Shown here piece after piece: positions 50,601 through 62,600 of a stretch of DNA of 64,000 nucleotides. A program made the position numbers and the translations under genes. Source of the stretch: Podarcis raffonei (Eukaryota; Chordata; Lepidosauria; Squamata; Lacertidae); contig NC_070614.1 in the NCBI RefSeq assembly GCF_027172205.1, forward strand, positions 40,058,001-40,122,000. Reading direction: 5' to 3'. Below the pieces are notes generated by a model. It worked only from the letters and a program-made list of their open reading frames with translations. It had not been told where the DNA came from and searched no databases. Each line of letters begins with the position of its first letter. Positions within the stretch are counted from its first letter, which is position 1.

Positions 50601-53600
50601 GTTGACCAACTCTGCTCTGCTCTTGTGCATTCAACAGGAGCATGACCTGCTGATAGGTAACAATGTTTATCTCCATGCCATGAAATACTTTGCCTTCTGA
50701 TATTCAAATCCAACTGCTATCTATGGCACAGGAACAATCTAGGTCTCTTTTCCCCCTGACTAGCTGGCAAACTTAGGTGCAGTAGGAAATGACAAGAAGA
50801 TGACTTCTGGTCTGCTTCTTCTTACTCCATCCACTCTGAATAAACATGGCACCTCCTCTTTCCACAGGTCCATCACCATCGCTGGGAGACAATATTGACA
50901 CCTCTCCAGTAGCCCTGTTCTCCTCCAACGTCAGCAAGCAGTTTGGATATCAGGTCCTGCAGTTTGGAGAAGGCCCTGATACTAGGTAATCCCCCAGTCC
51001 ACATGCCAGGGGATGTGTGTGAAATATTTTTGTATTGGGTTTCTCCTAACTGTGGGAAATGATTTTTGTGTTGGGTTTCTCCTAACTGTGGGAAATGAGT
51101 GGTTACAGTTGGTGTCCCCCCCCCATAGTTTTTTTTAATGCTTTAAACACCTGCCAGACAAAAATCCCAACATCAGGAAGCTCCATCTGCTAAATGTCCA
51201 AATATCAAGCTGTTGTGAAAGGCAAAAGAAAGCTGGTGCTTGCAGAAGCATTATTCAACCCTGTGGCCTCTGTCTGTTGTTGGACTACAACTCCCATCAT
51301 CCCTGACCATTGACTAAGCTGGCTGGGGATTATGGGAGTTGTAGTCGTAATAAACATCTGGGGACCTAAGGTTGTAGAACACTTGCTTAAAGGGAGGAAT
51401 CAGTCAGGAAGCCGAACAAAAACTTAATTGTCTATCTGTGATAAGTACAAAACAGTAGCAAGAAACTCCTCGTACCACCCAGATGCAACTAAGTCTGGTG
51501 TCCCCTGGTAACTAAATTATATAGTGACACAGTCTATGTCCACACAATTGGCAATTTCAGTTGTGGCCTTAGCTGGTCTCTTAGCGAAAGGCATTCCACA
51601 CTTTATGACACCCTCGTGTGAATCCTTTTTTATTGAAGGGAAGGAATTTTAAAGCATTGTGATTGGCTATGGGTTGCCGTTGCCCTGTCTCCTCTGTCAA
51701 TTTGAACTGCTTCCCTATGTATAGTCAAGTGTCACAACTACCTAAACTGGGAAAATAGGGTGGGGAGGCAAAACTTTCAAGTTCTTGGGGACCAGATGTC
51801 CTAGCAAAATGGTAGAATACCACATATTTTACTGATGCATTTGCTCTGTTTCTTCCACGCAGACAGTAGGTGGGACCCCAGCTATAGTGATAGTTTCCTT
51901 TTGGCTAGGAATTTAAAAGAGCGGATTGGCTGATTTGAGAATATTTATGGGGAAAAGCTGGAGAGTGAAGCCTCCACTCTCTGCAACTGAACGTGGAAGC
52001 ATTGTGGAGGACCAAGGGGGCACAGGATTCATCTAGGGTGGTGCCTTAGTTGCCCAAAGTGAGAAACCCCCACTGACAGCACGGCACAAAGCACACTACA
52101 ACATTTTTGCCTGGGAAAAGAGGAATCCCATACACGTGACTTCGACTTTCACTATTCCGGATTTATATTCTGTGACTGAGTGGAAAGTTCACACCCTGTT
52201 TGGTTTCATTGGGGTTTTTTTTGAGAGGGGGCACTCCCAACCTGTTCCCCTTTTTTTGAACTTTGTGTTATCTTTTGCACAGTGTTTTCAAGAAGTGAGA
52301 ATGAAAAGTTGTAGCAGGGGGTGGGAGAGAAGAGGAGGGGAGGGAAGGGAAGGGCTGGTCCCTTTTTTAATGGATAGGAACCTCCCTAAGAGCTGTGCGG
52401 CAGGCAGAAATTCAGAAGGTGCAGCTTCCCTGCATTGTTTCATTGCCACTTCAGAAAAAAACCCAGTTTGTCTGCCTGATTTCTGCCTGTCATTATGCTG
52501 TTAAAGGCATACTTTGGGAACTGCAGCTTAAAGCTTAAATATTTACATAACACGTGCTATTAATTGTTGTCAGGATCATTGTGGGAGCCCCCGGCGAGCA
52601 GAACTCCACAGGCAAAGTATACCAGTGTAACATGCAGAGCGACACATGTGAAAACGTCCCGCTTGACGGTGAGTTGTGGGACACTAGGATGCAGGCTCAT
52701 TTAGGCAACTTTCCAGAGTGATTAATGTGCATTTTACCTCCTCTCTTGATCCACCATACAGGCAAGCATGAGGCCAGGTCAGAGTTGAAGGGCATTATTC
52801 CAGCCAGGCAAAAAAGCTCAAGTCGGATGTGGAGCAGGGCCAGTAGGAGGTGTGCCTGAGGAGCGGTTGTGGCCTGAGGGGAGTGTTCCTGAGGGTCAGA
52901 AAGAGTAGCTTGGGGGGCTACATTTGGCACCCAACCATGAGGTTTCCCCACCATTGTTGCAGACCCCGAATAGATAGTCCTCAGTGAGCTTCCACAACTT
53001 GACAAGAATTATGCCACAAGAATTGAGGAAGCGCTCCAGAATCTCCATGTCAGAGGTGGTTCTAGGGAGATTCCCTAACTGTCCCTGGTGGCCTGTTCAA
53101 ATGGCGGCCATTTTGCCTTGGTGTGGTGGGGCCTGACTGGCTTTTAGGCCTGTGCAGCTATCTATGATTAGGGGGAATGGCTACAGGCCTGCAGGGTCTA
53201 CATTGAGTGTGTCTCATTTGGCACAGATCCATCTGACCTCGATGTCTCTTTGCAGGGGGCTCTGGGGTGTCCCACCTTGGCATGACCCTGGCAAGTGATG
53301 TTCGAGGGTCGAAGATGATTGTGAGTCTGGGCTGGAATTGCTTGGAGGGGGGTGAATTTGAGCAACATAAACTGGACACAGAGTCTTTGGGTCGTATTCA
53401 ACTCACTTTTATTCAGAGTCGGCCCTTTAAAATTAATTGACCCAAGCTAGTCATGGCCCGTTAAAATTAATCGACCCAAGCTAGTCATGACAATTCATTG
53501 TAGTGAGCCTGCTCTGAGGAAAAATTTTAGTTGAGTACAGCCCTGTGTTTCCAAGATTCATTTGACTCTTATGATGAGAGTCTCAAGAATCCTTACTGTT

Positions 53601-56600
53601 TATTAAATTTACTTCCCTCCCAAAGGAGACCAGGGTTGCCCCCAGAGACATTTTGGTGCCTTAGGCGCAAACTCCAAATTGCAATTGGAAGTGCTTTTAT
53701 GCAACTCCTGTTTGTGTCACTTAAATCCTGTGTAGGAGAATTACTCTGGGAATCAGCTCAGACTTCAGCTCTGCTGTCCATAATCTTTCACCTGGGAAAC
53801 CCCTTCACTTTTGGTTGCGCTATTTATCTTTGGTAGCCACAGAGTTCTGCTCTGTTCGGTTACTTCCGGAGAGTTCCAGAACCCCCCTTCTCTATTCATC
53901 CGGCTGTGGACTTCCCTTGTTCCAGAACTTTCCTTGTCCCTATCTAATGCCATCTAATCGCTTACTCTTTTTAATATTTATTTTTCACCCGTTACTTGAA
54001 ACTTCCTCCCCTGCAGGCATGTGGGCCGGGACTCGCAGAGCATTGTGACAAAAATCTTTACCTGAGCGGGATCTGCTATTTGTTTGATGCCAAACTGCGC
54101 AACCCAGAGAGCATAAAGACCGGATACCAAAGTAAGGAGAAAATGTCCCTTCACCCTGAGCAGATCTCACAGTGGGGGAGGGTGCAGCCTATGAAACCTT
54201 CACCCAGAAAATTCTCAGGTTAAGCAAAGGTTGGAAACTCGGAAGAAGCTTCTATTATTTTATTTTTAAATAAAATAGTTCCATCTTTAGTTCTTCAGTC
54301 ATTGGTTCCATCTTTAATGGGAGCACTGTTTCTTAGGAATGCAACTTGCAAAGTTCCTTCCAGAGAAGAGCTAGGTTAAAAGGTGAAACAATACCTCAAC
54401 CTCTTCCTAGCCTTTCCTTGATGGACTGTTAAGAAACAGTTTCTTGTTTCTTAATACAGTATTCCTGTTTGGACCCAGGAAATCTCCTCACCCAATTGCC
54501 AGTTCTCTTGCCAGGCAAGCCAGAGTCCCAACACTTATTTGCAACTTCCCTCTTGTTTATTTGCTTGGTTGTTTGCTTGTATATAGATATGCATAGCCCA
54601 ATACATTGAAAATGCAAGTATTGAAATGGACACAAACAAACAAACAATTACACTCTTTACAAATACCATGAGGTTATGAGTAAATTTTAAATACTATAAT
54701 TCCGGAGTACCAATGCATAAACAATAGAGAGAAAAAGGAAAACGAACTTACTTCATGTATTTAATATAGCTAATAAGGAGAAGGTATTAACCGGGTCATT
54801 TTATTTATATATTTATAATATTCTGTTTATGAAGAATCAAATTCATATATTATAAAATTGCAACCAACCAACTTTGGAACAGTAGTTCTTTAAACATTGC
54901 CCATTCTTGCTTGAAATCAATTTATTTTCTTTTTCTCTGGTTGAACCCAAAGCATCCAGGTAATTTTACTCAAAGTTGGCAGTTCCCATAGTTTAATAAA
55001 CCATTCCTTCCCTGCTCATATTTACATCTAGACTATAACCAATCTCCCCATTCGTCCCACAGAGTGCTTGAAAGGGAATGTGGACCTGGTGTTTCTCTTT
55101 GACGGGTCAGAAAGCATGAAAAATAGGGATTTCAGCAACATTACGGAATTTATGATTGGTGTGATGGACGGACTACACAACAGCACTGTACATGTAAGAT
55201 ATACTTGTCGGACACTAGAGGGTCACAGCCCAGGGCTTTGAGCAGCTGGAAAAACAAAGCAAACTTTGGAGAAGTGAGCCATAGTTTTGTTTGATCGACT
55301 GTGGGACAACTCACAATTAATTTGTGGTTTGTTAAACAAGCAATGTCTTAAGCCAGTGGTTCTCAACCTGTGGGTCCCCAGATGTTATTGGACTACAACT
55401 CCCATCATCCCTGAGCTCTGGGCTTGCTAGCTAGGGGTGATGGGAGTTGTAATTCAACAATATCTAGGGACCCACAGGTTGAGAAAGGCTGTCTTAAGCT
55501 AACCATGGTTTAGTGTTACTTGTGAACCAGGTCGATGTCTGTGGTCCTTAGTAGTACACTTTCATCCTTCAGCCTGGGCAAAAAGGGTTAGCTTGTTTTG
55601 CGTTACTGTTTTGCCACAATGATGCACTCTTTCTGCTCTCCCCTTCCAGTTTGCTGCTGTGCAGTTTTCGAGCTCACCCAAAATTGAGTTTGATTTCAAT
55701 GATTATACAAGAAATCCCAACCCTCGAGCACTCTTGAAAGGAGTGACACATATGAAAAGCATTACGAACACTTTCAAGGCCATCAGATGTGTGGTGTGAG
55801 TAGCATTGCTTTCAGTGGGTGGCAAAGTCGGGAATGGGGCCTTTTGGGAAGGAGGGAGTGGGCTCTAACAGATCGTGGGATTATGTGTCAGAGATACATA
55901 AACTAAGAACCTGTCTTGGAGCATAGCCCCCCAAATCTATCATGACAGTGAGCAGATACCATCGGTTGTAGAGTACCATCATAAGGCATAGCAGTAGCAG
56001 AGAAGTGCCGCCACTAACTATAGGAAGTTTCAGGTTCAGATTTTATTGTTCTTTGTAGCCATAAACATAAAATGCATACAGGAACCGACCTTATTCCTGC
56101 TGCAGGGCATGCTTTTACCCATCTTAGATTTCAGACCATGTCTATTGAATATTTGACTGGTAGACTTTATAGTAGGCAAGTAAAGGAACATTTTTGCAAA
56201 TGCAGAACAGGCCCAGCAGAAGATGCCGTGCACTATATTTTATACTGTCCTTTATATAATTCACCAAGGATTAAGTGTATTCTTCCCCTTCAGGCCTCCT
56301 TACAAGGACAGCCATAGGATTATAAGACAAGATGGCTGCTGGATTAAGTCGTTCAGCTCTAGGGTAGCTTTATTTGCACTAGCGGCAAAAAAACAAAACA
56401 AAACTCAGGAGAGTCCTGACTTATAGTAGTGCTAATCATTAAGGGAAATTTTAAACTAAACAAATATTTTAAATTCTGTCTATTTGCATTCTCAGGGCTT
56501 ATCCCTGTTTTATGTTCTTGGTGTTTACAGTGTGTTCTCAGAACACTGTCTTGGGTTTGGAGGGTGGGGACCACTTTTGACTTTTATAAAAAGAGGCCTG

Positions 56601-59600
56601 GGTGTAAGTCACCCAATATGCCCACCTTATCCTGCATTCTGATTCCATAAGATTCAAATTGTAGTACAATACAGTGCAGCGTGAGAAATAAAAGGAGCCT
56701 TATAAGACACTCAAATGAATATTCTGATGACTGGCACCCACAAGAAAGCTTGTGGCAAAATTTGAGAAATTAATCTTCTGTTCTGGAGGGAGTTGGAGGG
56801 AAGCAGGGGGAACTCTGTGTTTTGCTTATACTTTGTTGAAAATCAGTAAAAATTCCTTATATGATAAATAAAAGCAGCAACAACAACTCAGTTAAAAATC
56901 AATATGAATACTTAATGTGGACATGCCATGGACCACCTGGGTGAACCTTACAGACCACAGTTTGGGAATCCATGTTTTCAAAGGATTTGTCTTGGTCCAG
57001 AAAATAACTATTCCCTTGTTTACTGATGGCAGGGATCAAGTTTTCATTCCCGAGCGCGGCATGCGGAAAGGATCTAACAAAGTGATAATCATAATCACCG
57101 ATGGAGTTGCCTCAGATAGTGACAATGGGGTCATAGCCTCTGCCAAGAAAAAAGGCATCTTGCGCCTTGCCATTGGGGTAAAGTACCTAGGAGTTGTGTC
57201 TCAGCCTTGCGGGATAGTGCTTAAGTTCTCCAAGGCCCAAACAGAAAACAGCCGGCAGGAGGCTGGAGGAGGTGCAGGAAAGCGGCTGTGGCGGCTGCGC
57301 TACCTCACACATCAGCTGTTAGGTGGGGAGGCTGTGCAGTGCAAACAGAGCCTTGCTGTGCCTCCAGTCTATTTGGGGCTTCCTCCGCCCTCACTGACAT
57401 CCTGTTCAGGCTCCAGGGAGGGTCTCCTCACCAGTCACAAGGACTCTCCATCACATTCCCGCCATTTCCGCATTTGAATTGAATTATTTAATTCCTAGCG
57501 CTGCACGTGTATGCGGCCACATGCGAGTCAATCACGCGTAAGTGGGGGGTGGGGCGGACACCTGTATAGACACCCCACTGCCAAGTCCTACCTTAGCCTG
57601 CCTCATCTGGTCCTTCCTTGTCTCTCCAGATTGGGCATTATTTTAACACCGAAGAAGCTCAGGATAAGCTCCGGGAAATTGCCTCAGAACCCACAGACCA
57701 GTTTGTGAAGGTGCTGGCCACTTTTGAGGAGCTCAGAGGCAGTTTCAACGACCTCCAGTCTAAGATCTATGCGATTGAAGGTATTTATTTGGGTTCATGG
57801 ATTAGTCACTGGTTTGGTTGGGTTGGGTTGGATGGGATGGAGAAAAGGGAATGGTAGGGAACCCTGTCTTTCAAAACAATATCTTAACAAGCACCCAAAG
57901 CTCACCAGCAAAGTACTGGTCAATCTGGAACTTTTGTCGGCAAGACCAGATTAAGACACGCTGCAGCCCTGTATCATGTTTAAAAGGCTCTATAACATTA
58001 CCAAAATGAAATGGGTTTTGTTCTTTTATTTTTAACCAATTATGTACAACTTGAGATGCAGATTATTTTGTTTTTTCTTTTGGTATTTGGAGGCCACATA
58101 TCTGAGACCCTGAACTGTAATTTACTTTGCTTGTATGTAAACCTGGCGCTGTCTCTTGGGGCCGCCCCCTGTGGTACAGCTGTCCAGCAAAAACCCTACG
58201 GGATTGGTTCAGGTGGTCCCATGAACCATATGGGCATATCTGTGGAAAAGATCCTGTGGGCATCACCTGGTGGCAGAGATTAATTTTGGGAAGTGAGGTT
58301 GCAGGCCACCAACCTGTCCAAAAGACAGATGGACCTTCTGAACTGGAAGCCACCCTGTTCACTCATTTTGCTTGCGCACTTGCTGGGGTAACCTGGCAGT
58401 GAGGTGAGTGTACTCTGACCATGCTCAGAGGGCCACACTCACCATCTGCATGCAGTGGTGGTAAAGTTCAGTCATTATCTACTAAATTCGGTCACTTGTT
58501 CACAATTCCACCACTCTGTTTCCTGTACTCCATAGTTGTACTTTCTCAGGGCTCATCCACACTTCCATTTACCCTGCCACTTTCCCCAAGGAAAACCCAC
58601 AGTCTAGTGCTGAATTGGAACAAGTGGCCATTGGTGGGTTTTTTGGCAGATTGCTGTTTGTACTGATTTAGCACTAAAGACTGGGTTTTATGGGGGGAAG
58701 CAGGGAGGGAAAGGAAAAACCTGTTCTTAGAAAGAATGGGAAAAGCAGAATTGTTTGCAGAACCTCAGTTGAAGCAGCTGAATCTCAGCCCCATCTGCGG
58801 TGGGAGGTTTATACAAATACATCTCTCTCTCTCCCCCACCTACCCCACCCAATCTGTGTACATTACAGGTACCAGTGATACTGGCTCATTCCACCTGGAG
58901 TTGTCATCGAGTGGACTCAGTGCTGACATATCCCAGGTGAGCCAGAACTGTGAAACACAATGCCTCTTGGTGCAATCTGCTTTGAAAAGCGGAGCGAAAA
59001 CTTCTGGAACAAATAAATTAAAAGAAATCTTTTTGTAGGTACCTGCTCAGCAGTAGGTCCTACTGAGCTCATTGGGAGATCACTCCCTGGCAAACGCATG
59101 TAGGGATTGCAGCCTGCAGGGTAATGTCCGTGTTGTGACGTGGGGTTTGTGATTTCAGCTCTCTTGACATACCGTATTTTTCGCTCCATAGGACGCACTT
59201 TTTCCCTCCTAAAAAGTAAGGGGAAAAGTCTGTGCGTCTTATGGAGCGAATGTGTGGTCCCTGGAGCCAAATCGCTGTTGTCCTGTGCTCCTGGGCTGCT
59301 CTTTGGGGGTGGGGGGAGGAGCCACGGTGCTCTGCCGGCAGCCTCCGCTTTCCCCTGAAGCCCCGGCAATGTTTGCAAGCAGCGGGAAGGCTGTGCGCTC
59401 CCGGGCTGCTCTTTGGGGGTGGGGGGAGGAGCCACGCGGCTCTGCCAGCAGTCTCTGCTTTCCCCTGAAGCCCGGACAAGGTTTGCAAGGTTTGCAAGCA
59501 GAGGGAAGGCTGTGTGCTGCTGGGGTGCTTTTTGGAGGTGGGGGGTGGGGAGCCACACTGCTCTGCCTACAGACTTTGCTTTCCCCTGAAGTCCCGACAA

Positions 59601-62600
59601 GGTTTGCAAGCAGAGGGAAGGCTGTGTGCTGCTGGGGTGCTTTTTGGAGGTGGGGGGTGGGGAGCCACACTGCTCTGCCTACAGACTTTGCTTTCCCCTG
59701 AAGTCCCGACAAGGTTTGCAAGCAGAGGGAAGGCTGTGTGCTGCTGGGGTGCTTTTTGGGGGTGGGGGGTGGGGAGCCACACTGCTCTGCCTACAGACTT
59801 TGCTTTCCCTGAAGTCCCGACAAGGTTTGCAAGCAGAGGGAAGGCTGTGTGCTGCTGGGGTGCTTTTTGGGGGTGGGGGGGTGGGGAGCCACACTGCTCT
59901 GCCTACAGACTTTGCTTTCCCTGAAGTCCCGACAAGGTTTGCAAGGTTTGCAAGCAGAGGGAAGACTGTGTGCTGCTGGGGTGCTTTTTGGGGGTGGGGA
60001 GCCACACTCCTCTGCCTACAGCCTTTGCTTTCCCCTGAAGTCCCGGCAAGGTTTGCAAGCAGAGGGAAGGCTGTGTGCTCCTGGGGTGGAGGGTGGGGGT
60101 GGGGAGCAGCAAATTGCTGTCTCTCAGTGCCTCCTAATTCAACTGCAAAGGATTGCCTAACTGGATTCTGAGCTCCATTTGAAGTTTAAAAATAGTAAGT
60201 TTGGGGATTTCTTCAAGTAGCAGTTTTGCGGAAATAGTCATAAATACATGCAAAGCATCTCCACAAACCAGTAATAGTAATTTCAGCTAAAACTGAGCAG
60301 GTATCTGGTTCAGGAACAGTTTAAACTGCACAGCTATAACCAGACATCCTGTGTGTGTGTGGACCATGTTCCTAGTAGCTAATCTTTACTGCTGAAAAGA
60401 GGCTCTGATATTCCACTCCAACTCTATAATTCATTATACAAATCTTAAAAGTACAGTCCACCTATACTAAACCAAAAACATTGTGTTCTCTTGGTATTGA
60501 ATGGAAGCTATTTATCTGTCCTCTTTTCCTCCTCTGTTCTTTGCTCAGTCACTCCATTTTGAATCTTTCTTTCAAAACAACCATGCCTGTTTTGAGAAAA
60601 CTTCAGAGATTTAGGAACTGGAGCACAATCATTTGATCTCTTTGCTGTTCCTCCATACTCCAAGCACTTCTCATTTGCACAGCCCTGGTTTCTCTCCCTG
60701 ACTATTAATATTCTTGATTAATAACAGTAAAATGCTCAAATTTTAGTTTTTGTGACTGCTGCCAATACTGACTTCCCAGTGATAATGAAAACAGCTTCAT
60801 TATAATGGAATGTGTCCTTTTTCCATTCTCATCAGTATATACCGTGGCTCGCTTTAAAGCAGCAAAGTGGACAGGAGCCACACACTTTGCTGTTTTAAAT
60901 AGTTTAGTACAACATTTGAGTCAGATTCCCCCCCCCCTTGTTTTCCTGCTCTAAAAACTTGGTGCGTCTTTTGGTCAGGAGCGTCCTATGGAGCGAAAAA
61001 TACGGTAATATGCTGGAGACAGTTCTGTAGTAACACTTCTTTATTAAAGCAAACAAGACTTAGAACTGAGGAGGGGAGAGCTACATTTATAGGGACAGGG
61101 AACTAGCTAGAAAGGATACATTTTGGAGGGAACAATATCAGGCAATCACAGTCCTGCCTTTTGGAGGAAACCAATAAGACAGAGGATCCAAATACAGCAG
61201 CTTAAATGAACCAATAGTAGCTGTACCCTCTGGAACCAAAAGGCAGTTACTTTACCCTAATGCAAATACAGACAATAATAATACAGATATAAAATCCTTT
61301 GACTCAATACACAACAGTCCGGTGCCGTTATTTATTTCCATTTCCATTTCTGAATGGCTTCCTGCAAAGCATCTCAAAGCCATTTTGCAATATGTTAAAA
61401 AGCATAAAATAAAACAGTTTCTTATATATTAATAATTAAAAACAGCAGCATATGCTAAATCCAGTACGGATGATGAATGGGATAAAAAATCTCTGCTTAG
61501 AAGTGTTGCTGAAAATGTGTCTCCTAAGCATTGATTTTGAAATTGTTTCTTTCTTCCTTTTTCTCTCCCCTATGGCAGGGCCGGGTGGTCTTGGGTGCTG
61601 TGGGTGCTGACAACTGGGCAGGGGGCCTGCTAGAACAGCAGAAGGGTTTGGCCGGTGAAAAGTTCATCACGACTCCCTCAGTCAGGAAGGAGATGGAAGG
61701 CGCCTACTTGGGTGAGTAGAGAAGGCCTTCCTTTCTCTGGGCCTCTGCACCATCTCCCCCATTAACTGGGCCTTTATTTTTCAGTACGGAGCACATATGT
61801 GTTGTGTGGAGTTTTTTGTTTGTTTATCTGAACAGGGCTGTATATAGCTATCTTTCCTATGGACAGTTATTTTTCCTACATAGAGTTGGCAGCCAACCTG
61901 ACCTTCCTCCAAGGTAGTCCAGCGGTGGGGGAAAGAGAAGGCCACCAACCTTCTAGCAGTGCCTTCTAAGTGCATTTCTTATTGAAACACACATGAAAGT
62001 GAAGGCCACGCCTTCACCTGCCTCCCGGCTGATATCACATGTGATGGAGCAGGGCAGGAGAGCAGGGGTTGGGGTGTGGGAACTGCCGCACGGGCCAAAT
62101 TAGGGCTCCTGCCAGGCCTAATTAAGTCTGTGGGGGCCAGAGATTTCCCCTCCCTGTTGTAGACAATTGTGGGTTTTGGTATTTATAAAATTATCAATTA
62201 AGACCAGAAACGCGAAATGCAGTTACAACAGTGACAGCGTAACTAGCACGCCTGTGCAGTGTTACGCACCACCCCAATCGCCAAGCAGTGAGAGACTCCA
62301 GAGGTTACCAGAATTTACCCAGGGTTTGGTCTCCTTGGAATGAAGGTCAGTAGAGACTGTGGTGTCTTTAAGATATATGACTTTATTTACATGTATATAC
62401 AACTTGAAGGAAGGGTGGAGGGGCTCACAGCAGTAACTCTCCCACTGAAATTGCCGCAGACTGACCCCACCCCACCCCAACTTATAATAGTAGGATGCCT
62501 CGGGCTTTTACCATACCTAAGGGTTAATCTCAAATTAACGAAAAGCCAAGGGGATCTTGGGCAAATGGAGGAGGAAGGGAGGAAGGAATACATAATTGTT

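Larger units (their letters stand above)
59131..61316. mobile_element. Solo LTR, copy 2, carrying a MITE
   Basis: LTR sequence occupies 59131-59171 and 61006-61316 and matches the LTR at 34545-34894. The ends TGTTGTG and CACAACA are inverted repeats. The 5-base duplication GTCCG flanks the whole (59126-59130 and 61317-61321). No internal region is present: a fossil solo LTR in integrin intron 10. The 1.8-kb insertion at 59172-61005 came later. Confidence 0.9.

Noticed and set aside
58917-60171. Long open frames (up to about 230 codons) on both strands over the minisatellite
   Set aside because: They arise because the 112-bp unit lacks stops in several frames. The repeats give Gly-, Leu- and Cys-rich strings without a domain, and the array lies inside a transposon within an intron.
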